DNA of 9,326 nt, from the NCBI GenBank assembly GCA_018968785.1, contig JAGWZN010000021.1, positions 1 to 9,326 on the forward strand, in the 5' to 3' direction. Positions 1 to 7,241 of the stretch are shown here, piece after piece. The stretch comes from Patescibacteria group bacterium (GTDB taxonomy: Bacteria; Patescibacteriota; UBA1384; CAILIB01). A program made the position numbers and the translations under genes. The notes under the pieces are model-generated. The model ran no database searches and was not told where the DNA came from. It saw nothing but the letters and a program-made list of their open reading frames with translations. Each line of letters opens with the position of its first letter. Positions within the stretch are counted from its first letter, which is position 1.

Positions 1-755
1 ACTTTACGGTTGCGGGCGGTTTTAATGAGTTGCCGCACCCTTTCCATTGGCAGGTCTGGTGATATCTTTAGAAATATAGGCTTGCTGCAGTCAATTTTGT
101 CTAACTCGGTCAACAATTCGTCCAGGCGGTCCGCTGCGGTAAACGGCTGGTCATGGCAGGTATTGGGACAGCTAAGGTTCAGGGTGGTATAGTCGCCGAT
201 TTTCGCGAACCGTTGATACGAAACCAGATAATCGTCGATAGCGGCGCGGAACTCGGCCGTACCGTCATCATTGGTAGGCGCCAGACTGATTCCCACCGGT
301 ACGGAATACTGCCGTCCGGCCAGCCGGCGGGCAATCATCTCGCTGCCGTCATTCATCAATCCGTAATTAACAACTAATGAACGGGATACCGGCAGCCGGT
401 ACAGCCGGGGCGCCGGATTGCCGGCGTACGGCCGAGCGGTAATCGATCCGACCTCCACAAAGCCAAAACCGACCATGGGGAGAATATCAAGCAGCCGGGC
501 ATTTTTATCAAACCCGGCAGCCAGGCCGATCGGATTAGCAAACCGGATCCCGCGCACCGTTTGCTCCAGGCTAGGATGAGAGTACCGGAACATACCGGCT
601 GTCACCGCCCGACCGACCACCCCCTTCCCCAACCTTTCTCCCAGTTGTAACATCCGGTTGTGCACCAGTTCCGGATCGCGCCGGAAAAAGTACGGCTTTA
701 GAAGTCTGGTATAGGCGGCATGCTCAATCGAATTGCGGAAGAAGGTGAGAGACAT
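1..755 (-). CDS. pyrD: Dihydroorotate dehydrogenase, class 2-like (partial, C-terminus beyond window)
   Basis: Oxidises dihydroorotate to orotate in pyrimidine synthesis using FMN; class 2 enzymes are membrane-associated and pass electrons to quinone. Reading from ATG at 755, 251 codons are present without a stop. Visible signatures: a class 2-type N-terminal extension with PYFFRRDPELVHNRM (residues 21-35), the FMN/substrate segment GLAAGFDKN (78-86), EVGSITARPYAGNPAPRLYR (101-120), NYGLMND (130-136), NLSCPN (193-198) and FLKISPD (228-234). In E. coli PyrD the base in the NxSSPN loop is Ser175; here that position is Cys196, as in class 1 enzymes (Cys130 of Lactococcus PyrDA). The following PGLR loop is also replaced, by TCHDQ. 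It is the last gene seen of an ABC transporter operon, 32 nt after the permease stop, with no clear Shine-Dalgarno. Family certain; class 2 assignment likely from the extension; electron acceptor inferred. Confidence 0.95.
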   Translation of the reverse strand, partial: MSLTFFRNSIEHAAYTRLLKPYFFRRDPELVHNRMLQLGERLGKGVVGRAVTAGMFRYSHPSLEQTVRGIRFANPIGLAAGFDKNARLLDILPMVGFGFVEVGSITARPYAGNPAPRLYRLPVSRSLVVNYGLMNDGSEMIARRLAGRQYSVPVGISLAPTNDDGTAEFRAAIDDYLVSYQRFAKIGDYTTLNLSCPNTCHDQPFTAADRLDELLTELDKIDCSKPIFLKISPDLPMERVRQLIKTARNRK

Positions 756-787
756 GGTAGAATTGGCTCTAACCGCTCATCCCCGGC

Positions 788-1873
788 TCACTCATCTGTC
801 AGACGGAACCGGTAGATCGCGAATAAGAGCAGCACGACAATCCAGACGCCCACCAACATTAAGCTGGAAATGTTATCGCTAATCGCGCCGGACTCCAAGG
901 CCAGCGACCGCATGGCGCGCAACAGCGGCGCCAGCGGCAGATATTGCACAATAGAGTACAGCCACTTCGGCAGCTGGTCAATCGGGAAGAAAACACCGGC
1001 CAGAAACATCATCGGAATAGCGATCGCCTGGGACATACCTTCTGCCGCGTCAGTATTCTTCGCGACCGCCGCCACCGAGAATCCGATCAGTTGGAATAGA
1101 ATAGCGCCTACCAGCGAGAGACCGTACAGCGCCCACAGATTTCCGCCGATACTGGCGTGGAACCCGCCAATTCCCACCCAGAGAATAAGAGTAATTTGTA
1201 CCAGGTTGACGATCAGGCGGGAGACAACTTCGGCCGTCAGAAACTTCCAGCCGGGCAGCGGCGTCGTGGTAATCCGTTTCAGGATCTTATCGTCCCGGTA
1301 CTTGGACATCGAGATTGCCACCCCCTGGATTGCCGCGTTCATGAGCGCCATCCCAATTAACCCGATCAGCACGTAATCAAAGTAGGTGAAGCTGGCGCTC
1401 GCGTTCGCCCGCTCGTCGGTGTACCCGAAAACCGGACTGACCTTTAATACCCGGTAGTTGGCTTCGGTCAGATAGGCATTCACAAACCCGTCCAGACCGG
1501 CCCTTAACTGGATTGAGCCCGGGTCGTACAGAATCGTTACGTTGGTTGGCGCGCCAGGCGTCGTATCGCCGAAATGGGCGGGAATAATCAGCGCCCCGGC
1601 CGCTTTACCTTTTTTCATACTGTCGCGGGCGGCATCAACCGAAGTAGCGGTTTGTACCTTAAACGCGTCTTGTTTATCAAAGGCATCGACCATCGATGTT
1701 GCCATTTTTGAGGTTGAGTCATTGACCACCGCCACCGTACCGGTTCCCATGGAACCGCTGCCGAAAAAGAAGCCGAAGATCACCGTGAATATCAACGGAA
1801 AAGCAATGCTCCAGAACAGCGACTGCCGGTTACGAAACTGTAGTTTTAAATCGGCGATAAACAGTTTAAGCAC
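788..1873 (-). CDS. ABC-2 type transporter permease
   Basis: Membrane subunit of an ABC exporter, 361 aa from a GTG at 1873. An arrangement of one N-terminal membrane segment (about residues 20-40, after NRQSLFW), a soluble extracytoplasmic domain (about 40-165) and five further membrane segments (about 165-187, 220-241, 248-273, 278-301, 337-357) is typical of the DrrB/YhfK-type ABC-2 permeases with a large first loop. Start choice: a TTG at 1900 is possible in frame, but GTG 1873 sits just behind a strong AGAGGAGGAG ribosome site and gives the usual LLKLFxADLK-like beginning. This start makes an 8-nt overlap (GTGCTTAA) with the upstream ATPase stop, implying translational coupling. The partner is the ATPase at 1866-2804. 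Exported substrate unknown: drugs, lipids or peptides are all possible in this family. Confidence 0.92.
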   Translation of the reverse strand: MLKLFIADLKLQFRNRQSLFWSIAFPLIFTVIFGFFFGSGSMGTGTVAVVNDSTSKMATSMVDAFDKQDAFKVQTATSVDAARDSMKKGKAAGALIIPAHFGDTTPGAPTNVTILYDPGSIQLRAGLDGFVNAYLTEANYRVLKVSPVFGYTDERANASASFTYFDYVLIGLIGMALMNAAIQGVAISMSKYRDDKILKRITTTPLPGWKFLTAEVVSRLIVNLVQITLILWVGIGGFHASIGGNLWALYGLSLVGAILFQLIGFSVAAVAKNTDAAEGMSQAIAIPMMFLAGVFFPIDQLPKWLYSIVQYLPLAPLLRAMRSLALESGAISDNISSLMLVGVWIVVLLLFAIYRFRLTDE

Positions 1874-2804
1874 GCTCCTCCTCTCTGTCCCCGTTATCAA
1901 TCGCTTTGCCGGTCAATTGAATAAAAACATCTTCCAAACTGGCCGGCCGTAGCGCCAGGCCCTCCACTTTCAGTGGCCGCATAATATCAATCACCTTGCC
2001 CAAGTCACCTTCCTTTTTTATGAGAACTCGGTAATGATGACCGGCCTTTTCCCCGGCATGAACCTGACCGTACCGGCTCAGTTTCTCCAGCGCCGCCGGG
2101 ATATCGCCTTGTGCCTCGAAGGTCAAGGCATATGGAAATTCCGCCTTGGCGATTAAGCGGCCGGTCTTATCCAGCGCCACCATTTCGCCTTTTTCCATAA
2201 TGGCCACCCGGTCGCACAGAATCTCCGCTTCCTCCAAATAGTGCGTCGTCAGCACCACTGTTTTCCCTTGATCACGCACCGTGCGGATCAGCTCCCACAG
2301 ATTGCGCCGGGCAAGCGGGTCCAAACCGGTCGTCGGCTCATCCAGAAACACAATTTCCGGATTATTCACCAGGCTGGCCATAATGGAGAACCGCTGCCGC
2401 TGGCCGCCGGAAAGCTGGGTAACGTAGGCGCCGGCTTTCTCCTCAAGACGCACTTGGTGAAGCAGGGCGGCGGCATCAACCGTCTTGCCATAAAAGCTGG
2501 CAAACAGCTCCAGCATCTCTTTCAAAGTCAGATAAGAAAAATAAGCGGAAGATTGCAGTTGTACGCCAATTTTGCTTTTAATAGAAGTCGGGTCGGTTTT
2601 GACATCGTGCCCCAGCACCGTCACAGTGCCGGCCGTCAGCTTACGAAGCCCCTCGATAATTTCGAGCGTAGTCGTTTTGCCGGCGCCGTTTTCACCAAGC
2701 AGTCCGAAAATCTCCCCTTTTTTCACGGCAAAAGAGATATTATGGACAGCCGTGAACTCCCCGTACCGCTTGGTCAGATTTTCCACCCGGATTACTTCTT
2801 CCAT
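1866..2804 (-). CDS. ABC transporter ATP-binding protein (DrrA/CcmA-type)
   Basis: Cytoplasmic ATPase that powers the ABC-2 permease encoded next, 312 aa. Motifs: Walker A GENGAGKTT (residues 37-45), Q-loop region VQLQSSAYFS (81-90), signature LSGGQRQR (131-138), Walker B IVFLDEP (151-157, Glu156 catalytic), D-loop GLDP (160-163) and switch His188 in LTTHYLEEAE. The C-terminal ~90 residues end with RPASLEDVFIQLTG (286-299), a tail typical of daunorubicin-resistance-type exporters. It is first in the operon ATPase-permease-pyrD. The ATG at 2804 has no Shine-Dalgarno, but a promoter (TTGAAA/TATAAT) ends 8 nt upstream, so the mRNA is predicted to be essentially leaderless. All catalytic residues are present, so it should be active; the transported substrate cannot be told. 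Confidence 0.95.
   Translation of the reverse strand: MEEVIRVENLTKRYGEFTAVHNISFAVKKGEIFGLLGENGAGKTTTLEIIEGLRKLTAGTVTVLGHDVKTDPTSIKSKIGVQLQSSAYFSYLTLKEMLELFASFYGKTVDAAALLHQVRLEEKAGAYVTQLSGGQRQRFSIMASLVNNPEIVFLDEPTTGLDPLARRNLWELIRTVRDQGKTVVLTTHYLEEAEILCDRVAIMEKGEMVALDKTGRLIAKAEFPYALTFEAQGDIPAALEKLSRYGQVHAGEKAGHHYRVLIKKEGDLGKVIDIMRPLKVEGLALRPASLEDVFIQLTGKAIDNGDREEERA
1876..1884 (-). promoter_or_regulatory. Shine-Dalgarno deciding the permease start
   Basis: On the minus strand AGAGGAGGAG precedes GTG 1873 by a few bases and lies inside the end of the ATPase gene. It is the clearest anti-Shine-Dalgarno match seen in the window and favours GTG 1873 over TTG 1900. Confidence 0.7.
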
Positions 2805-2812
2805 ATAGCCGC

Positions 2813-2840
2813 ATTATATCGGAAAGTCGGCCCTTTTCAA
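2813..2840 (-). promoter_or_regulatory. Sigma70-type promoter of the ABC-pyrD operon, predicted leaderless
   Basis: On the minus strand the -35 TTGAAA lies at 2835-2840 and the -10 TATAAT at 2813-2818, with a 16-bp spacer. The expected transcription start is about 2806, only 2 nt before ATG 2804, and nothing resembling a ribosome site lies between. The hexamers are seen directly; the start point is inferred from the usual 7-nt distance. Confidence 0.75.
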
Positions 2841-2905
2841 TAAAGTTGATTTTATGAGCGCCCGTAAAGAGAAAAGTAAAGAAGTATGGCTAAATAGATG
2901 AGAAT

Positions 2906-4771
2906 ATGAGCTTAGAGAATCCTGAACAGTTCGACCTGAGTACAGAAAAAAGCGCCGTTACACCCGGGCCAGAAAGGATGACTGACCCGGACATTCTACA
3001 GATGTACTCAGTACCCGGATATCCACCGGTTACAAAAAGGGAGATGGAACGCTACTTGAGAGCAAGGAGATACTACCAAGACGAAGTTATCCGATCGGCA
3101 GATCTCTCGCCTTTGGCGGTGATGGCCGCGTTTGATGATGGACAGCTTAATAGAAATCAATTAGCTGAAAAAATAAACGGTATGTTGCAAGGAAATAATC
3201 CGTGCATCCAAGTCGAGGCGGTAAGTATGATTAGAGTGGCACCGGCATCCGAACGATCGAAATTAATTAAAATTGCCCTACAGAATCCTACCCCCGAAGT
3301 GCGCGTTCAAGCTACTGAAGAGATCAACCGAGTACCGTCGGATGAGCGACGTTTATTAAAACAAGAGCTGTTCGAGACTGTACATGCCATGTTGCTCTCA
3401 CTGGATCAAGAGATGCAAGCCGCGGCCGCAAGAATGATCATTCACACACCACGAAAGAAGTGGAATGAATTAATAGGAGCCGCTTTAAATAGTAACCACC
3501 CTTCGGTACTATTCCCGACCTGTGAGTTGAGAGTATATTTAGGTGCGTCCGAGAAAGCTGGGCTGGATAACAAAATAGTTCAGATAGTCACAAACATGCT
3601 GCTGAGTAACGATCCGGAAACGCAGGTAAGAGCTGCTGAGATGATCGTGGCAGTACCGGACAATGAGTTATTTCGATTGATAGAAACCGCCTTACAGAAG
3701 TGTGTCCCGGAAGCACAAGTAAGAGCTATCAATTCGACATGGCGCCTTCTCCCCCACCAACTGACCGAGGTGATTGCAATCGCCTTACGGAGTATCCATG
3801 CGCAAGTACGATTCGAGGCAGTCAAAAAGGTTGCCTATTCGCTCGAATCTACACACTTTAGGTTCGTGGAAGAAGCATCCCGTGAGATAAAAAACATGTT
3901 GCAAAGCAGCAATCCGGAGGAGCGAATTACCGCCGCTTTCACCGCCTTATATATGCCAGAGGTTAATTTTCCTGGACTGAACCGAACAATCGCTGAGACA
4001 CTACGAGACATGCTTCTCAGCGACAATCCAAATATGCAAGTTTCAGCTACTGCATCCTTCTTTGAGATGCATGATGCGGATATGGACTTAACCGAGTTAG
4101 CGCCTATAGTACGTTCGATGCTGCTCAGCAGAGATCCCAAGGCACTTGTAGCCGCAACCAGGATGATTGGCTGGGTACCGCATGATATACAAGCAAGCCT
4201 TGTTGACTTTATTGCCGATCATTACCCGCACTTGATCAATATACTGATAGTCTCTCCTCTTTATGAGGAGTACGCAGACTTAAAGCAAAGGCCAATGGCG
4301 CGTGTGCAGTTTAGCAAGAGCGGTTCCCAATCAATTTTACTTGGTGGATCCTTAACCGGATCGGTGATCATTCGTCGTATTGATGCCTCCGCCTTCATGG
4401 CTTGGCAAAAGCTATATGAAAACCATGCGCTCTGGCAGGCTAATGGTTTTGACTATGTACCGATAGAACCAATTATTTCTTTTTATCCGACCGGGGGAGA
4501 AGTAGATGTAGCGTCAGGGGTTCTAGACCTTAATCTTGAAAGATATATGAACGAGGAATGGGGTGAATTTAAATATGAATTAGGATTAGTAAAAAGGAGA
4601 ATATTAAGTGTCTTAGCCCGAATCGATTTTCGTCATGGCCACCCTCACAATGGCAACTTCTGTTTGCGCTTTTTCCGCCACCCCAACGGCATGGTTGACT
4701 TAAATCGCCAACCCCGACTGTATTTGATTGATTTCGATCAAGCCATTTCTCAACAAGATAGTACAGCTTAA
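2906..4771 (+). CDS. HEAT-like repeat protein with C-terminal kinase-like domain
   Basis: 621 aa, no signal peptide or membrane segment, so probably cytoplasmic. Residues ~85-445 hold about ten degenerate helical repeats of ~35 aa with the recurring pattern MLLSxDPxxQVxAAxxIxxVP (for example 93-112, 124-144, 162-181, 231-251, 264-283, 331-351, 369-388, 405-425), as in HEAT/Armadillo-type binding scaffolds. Residues ~455-621 resemble the aminoglycoside-phosphotransferase/ABC1-like kinase fold: a glycine-rich strand LLGGSLTGSVIIRR (478-491), then RHGHPHNGN (576-584) and LYLIDFD (605-611), matching the HGDxHxGN loop and the DFG-type metal site. The Asp of HGD is His579 and the expected ATP Lys appears as Arg, so catalysis is doubtful. 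The protein ends 10 residues after DFD, so the C-lobe is short. Codons are AT-richer than in flanking genes, hinting at separate origin. Function unknown. Confidence 0.85.
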   Translation: MSLENPEQFDLSTEKSAVTPGPERMTDPDILQMYSVPGYPPVTKREMERYLRARRYYQDEVIRSADLSPLAVMAAFDDGQLNRNQLAEKINGMLQGNNPCIQVEAVSMIRVAPASERSKLIKIALQNPTPEVRVQATEEINRVPSDERRLLKQELFETVHAMLLSLDQEMQAAAARMIIHTPRKKWNELIGAALNSNHPSVLFPTCELRVYLGASEKAGLDNKIVQIVTNMLLSNDPETQVRAAEMIVAVPDNELFRLIETALQKCVPEAQVRAINSTWRLLPHQLTEVIAIALRSIHAQVRFEAVKKVAYSLESTHFRFVEEASREIKNMLQSSNPEERITAAFTALYMPEVNFPGLNRTIAETLRDMLLSDNPNMQVSATASFFEMHDADMDLTELAPIVRSMLLSRDPKALVAATRMIGWVPHDIQASLVDFIADHYPHLINILIVSPLYEEYADLKQRPMARVQFSKSGSQSILLGGSLTGSVIIRRIDASAFMAWQKLYENHALWQANGFDYVPIEPIISFYPTGGEVDVASGVLDLNLERYMNEEWGEFKYELGLVKRRILSVLARIDFRHGHPHNGNFCLRFFRHPNGMVDLNRQPRLYLIDFDQAISQQDSTA

Positions 4772-4810
4772 TAGTATCTGTGCTAACCTTTTTCTCAAAC
4801 CGATCCGACT

Positions 4811-4850
4811 GGAAGCCACACAACCCTCAACGTACTGTTGAGTGGCTTCC
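4811..4850 (+). terminator. Two-part hairpin between the HEAT/kinase-like gene and the Ig-protein operon
   Basis: The arms GGAAGCCAC (4811-4819) and GTGGCTTCC (4842-4850) pair perfectly over 9 bp. An inner stem TCAAC (4827-4831)/GTTGA (4837-4841) closes a 5-nt loop, with a 7-nt bulge at 4820-4826. It begins 39 nt after the stop at 4771. No U-run follows on either strand, so it is a weak candidate for a classical intrinsic terminator; an RNA-stabilising, factor-dependent or regulatory structure is equally possible. The inverted repeat itself is certain. Confidence 0.4.
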
Positions 4851-4869
4851 CATACATCGGGAAAAATCA

Positions 4870-4875
4870 TATACT
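4870..4875 (+). promoter_or_regulatory. Possible -10 element of the Ig-protein/pseudokinase operon
   Basis: TATACT at 4870-4875 would start transcription near 4882, giving a 13-nt leader before ATG 4895. No good -35 stands at the proper distance (TTCCCA at 4847-4852 at best). An AGGA at 4876-4880 could alternatively be a distant ribosome site. Weak support. Confidence 0.35.
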
Positions 4876-4894
4876 AGGAAGTGAATCGCGTTCC

Positions 4895-5917
4895 ATGAAA
4901 AAAAATACTTCTCCCCATTTTCGATTAGTCAAGCAGGCGCTCGGATCATTAGTTTTTATGGTCTTGGCGGTATCGGTTGCCAATAAAGTCAGCCAGCTCT
5001 CTGCCGGCGCCACTGATCTCGGCCAGCGCGATATTCAGATTGCCTATAATGTAACCTCCACCGCCACACCGGTCGCGGCTACTGATAGTCCAACCGCCGC
5101 TCCGACCGCCACGCCAACGCCGGCACCCACGGCCGCGCCAACTTCCACTCCGACTGCTACTGCTACGCCCGCTTCTCCCACCCCCGTGCAAAACAGCGCG
5201 ACCGCCACGCCTGTCCCGACAAACGGCAGTAGCACCTCCGCGACCGCTACTCCCAAACCGGCCATCACCGCCACGCCGCGTCCATCCGGCGCGACCGCTA
5301 CTCCCAAACCGGCCAGCGGCACCGCTTCGCCAGCTCCGACCGCCACGGCCGCGCCCGGCTCCGCCGCGACACCTATTCCTACCTCGACACCGGCAACTGG
5401 AACGCCGATACCAACTACGGCAGCCAGCCCGACCGTCACTGCCACCCCCTACGCATCGACCTTACGAACCAGTCTGCGCATTATCCAGACGAGCGCGCTA
5501 GCGAATCAGTCGGGCCAGACCGGAACCGCGCAGCCGGGCTACATCTTTAGCGGCACGGCGGCACCGGATAGCGATGTCGTTATCACCATTCATTCCGATA
5601 CTATTGTCCTGACCGTTCATACCGATCAGAACGGACATTGGCAGTACGTGCTCCACTATCCGCTAGAGCAGGGAGGCCACACCATCACGGTTGAAGGCAC
5701 CGATCCAAGCACCGGGAAGCCGGTCACGGTTAGCCAGAACTTTATTATTCCGAAGGCGGAAGCGGCCAGCGTACTGAATGGCAACCCGTCCATTACCACC
5801 GATCCGCTAACCTTCTTCCCGCCTTCGTACATTATTCCGCTGATTGTCATCATCCTGGTGGCAATGACGCTGGCAATTATTCTGTATAAACGAGAGTTAA
5901 AGAACCACACCCGATGA
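4895..5917 (+). CDS. Membrane-anchored Pro/Thr/Ala-rich protein with Ig-like domain
   Basis: 340 aa from ATG 4895. Order: short basic N-terminus and signal-anchor segment ALGSLVFMVLAVSVA (residues 15-29); a Thr/Pro/Ala/Ser-rich stalk (about 53-190) with repeated TATP, PTPAPT and TATPKPA units; a beta-rich module (about 195-286) with GYIFSGTAAPDSDVVITI and TDQNGHWQYVL, the pattern of bacterial Ig-like domains found in surface proteins; then a C-terminal membrane segment (about 311-331) and a basic tail YKRELKNHTR. The stalk and Ig module should lie outside the membrane, possibly glycosylated; an N-terminal signal that is cleaved would leave one anchor. An upstream TTG at 4838 lies in the hairpin and gives no signal-like start, so ATG 4895 is preferred. 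The stop overlaps the next start as ATGA, implying co-expression with the histidine-kinase-like protein. Ligand or partner unknown. Confidence 0.85.
   Translation: MKKNTSPHFRLVKQALGSLVFMVLAVSVANKVSQLSAGATDLGQRDIQIAYNVTSTATPVAATDSPTAAPTATPTPAPTAAPTSTPTATATPASPTPVQNSATATPVPTNGSSTSATATPKPAITATPRPSGATATPKPASGTASPAPTATAAPGSAATPIPTSTPATGTPIPTTAASPTVTATPYASTLRTSLRIIQTSALANQSGQTGTAQPGYIFSGTAAPDSDVVITIHSDTIVLTVHTDQNGHWQYVLHYPLEQGGHTITVEGTDPSTGKPVTVSQNFIIPKAEAASVLNGNPSITTDPLTFFPPSYIIPLIVIILVAMTLAIILYKRELKNHTR
5239..5315 (+). repeat. Tandem 51-bp in-frame repeat within the Pro/Thr-rich stalk
   Basis: An identical 26-bp block occurs at 5239-5264 and 5290-5315, 51 bp (17 codons) apart, encoding SATATPKPA and GATATPKPA. 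It suggests recent duplication inside the low-complexity stalk, which may vary in length between strains. Confidence 0.8.
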
Positions 5918-7218
5918 GTGCTAGCCCGTCTCCCCGCGCCCACCTGTTTTATTCGCTGCTGCTGATTTTGGCGGTTCCGGCCATGTTGGTCGGCAACACC
6001 CTGCTGAACGCCCGGGAGACCACCGATATTCTTGACCGCAGCCTGCGCCAACAGATTGTAGTGCTCGCCAATGCCGTAGCGCCTACCGTCACTTCCGAGC
6101 TCAGTTCTCCGGATCAACTCAGCGGCTCGCTGCATCAGATTCTCACTTCCCAGCCATCGATCCGGGAGATCACAGTCTACCGTTACACCGGATCCAGCTT
6201 TGTAACCGTCGCGACTACCGATAGCTCCAAACAGTTAGTCACGCTGAACCAGGTCGCGTCTAATGTCGCCTGGCAGCAAGGCCAGCCGGTCGCCAATATC
6301 GATACGGTCGGTACCGATCACGAACGGGTCTGGTCAGTGGTATCGCCCATTAAAGACGGCGCCAGCAATAAGGTCGCGCTGTTGGAGGCCAAGGTGTTTA
6401 CCGGTGATATCGACAGCTTAATCCAATCCAACTACACGAGCTCGCTATTTATTCTGATTGGCGAGGTTATTCTTATTCTGATTCTTCTGCTGAATTACTT
6501 CCGCTATGTTAACTTTGCCCGGATGGCCCGCCAACTGCATGAAGCCGACGCGATCCGCCGCGGCTTCCTTAACGCCACGAGCAAGGGGTTGCTGGCGCCG
6601 GCGCTCGCCCTTAAAAATTACAGCACCGCTCTGCTGAATAATCCGCAGGCAGCCAATACCGAGCAAGGCAAGCAATCGCTGAATAATCTGCATACCTACG
6701 CGACTAAGCTGCTCAATATCGTGCTCGGCCTCTCCGAGTATGTCCGGGTGCTCAGCAACAGCTTCGACCTCCATCTGTTACCGACCACGGTGAACGCCAT
6801 TTTAGCTGATGTCACCCGCCTACTCCCTCAGGACGCGCCGGTCCAGGTGACCCTCTCTAATACCAATCTGCCCGTCACTACCGATACCGAGGCAGTCACC
6901 CAAAGCCTGGTCAACTTGCTCAACATGCTGCTCCGGTATAATCCAACCGGCGCGATCGTTATAAAGGACGCCCAACCGACTCCGTCCCGCTCTCAAACCG
7001 TGTTGATTGAGCCGGCGGCGATCGTGATTCGCGAGGGACTGCAGAATACTTTTTTTAACCCCAGTCCGGAATCGTCTTCGGAAGAGAGCGATGACTACTC
7101 CGATCTCGGCGTCGTTTATCTCGCCTCATCCCAGTTAATCCGCGAGTTGGGCGGCAAGCTGCGGGCCGAGTTCTCACCGGTAGGAAAGTTAAGTTTCCGG
7201 CTTACTTTGCCGAAATAG
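5914..7218 (+). CDS. Histidine-kinase-like membrane protein, catalytically degenerate (pseudokinase)
   Basis: 434 aa. Membrane segments at about 11-30 and 174-195 flank an extracytoplasmic sensor-like domain (about 31-173). The cytoplasmic part follows the histidine kinase plan: a dimerisation helix at about 210-280, with RRGFLNATSKGLLAPAL (215-231) matching the HisKA pattern NVSHELRTPL, then an ATPase-like domain (about 288-434) ending in LIRELGGKLRAEFSPVGKLS, like the end of HATPase_c. Key residues are lost: the phospho-acceptor His is Lys224 (AAG at 6583-6585), the N-box reads NLLNMLLRY with Met338 where the metal-binding Asn belongs, no Asp/Gly G1 box occurs at 362-380, and GLGLGL is replaced by DLGVVYL (397-403). 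It probably cannot phosphorylate and may act as a sensor or scaffold. It is translationally coupled (ATGA) to the Ig-domain protein; no response regulator is adjacent. Confidence 0.85.
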   Translation: MSASPSPRAHLFYSLLLILAVPAMLVGNTLLNARETTDILDRSLRQQIVVLANAVAPTVTSELSSPDQLSGSLHQILTSQPSIREITVYRYTGSSFVTVATTDSSKQLVTLNQVASNVAWQQGQPVANIDTVGTDHERVWSVVSPIKDGASNKVALLEAKVFTGDIDSLIQSNYTSSLFILIGEVILILILLLNYFRYVNFARMARQLHEADAIRRGFLNATSKGLLAPALALKNYSTALLNNPQAANTEQGKQSLNNLHTYATKLLNIVLGLSEYVRVLSNSFDLHLLPTTVNAILADVTRLLPQDAPVQVTLSNTNLPVTTDTEAVTQSLVNLLNMLLRYNPTGAIVIKDAQPTPSRSQTVLIEPAAIVIREGLQNTFFNPSPESSSEESDDYSDLGVVYLASSQLIRELGGKLRAEFSPVGKLSFRLTLPK

Positions 7219-7241
7219 CGCCCTCCGGGTTGGGAATGATT

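Noticed and set aside
870..1376. Plus-strand frames opposite the permease, ATPase (2241-2843) and fic (8372-8812).
   Set aside because: They lie opposite genes with clear family motifs and show no domain, promoter or ribosome site of their own.
1871..1900. TTG 1900 as the permease start.
   Set aside because: GTG 1873 has a strong ribosome site and gives the usual ABC-2 N-terminus; TTG adds nine residues of no known pattern.
4838..4894. TTG 4838 as the Ig-protein start.
   Set aside because: It lies inside the hairpin arm and puts 19 polar residues ahead of an ordinary basic-plus-hydrophobic signal start at ATG 4895.
5044..5445. Long antisense frame rich in Val, Gly and Ala opposite the Pro/Thr-rich stalk.
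   Set aside because: It is the mirror of the repetitive Thr/Pro/Ala codons; low complexity, no ribosome site or domain.
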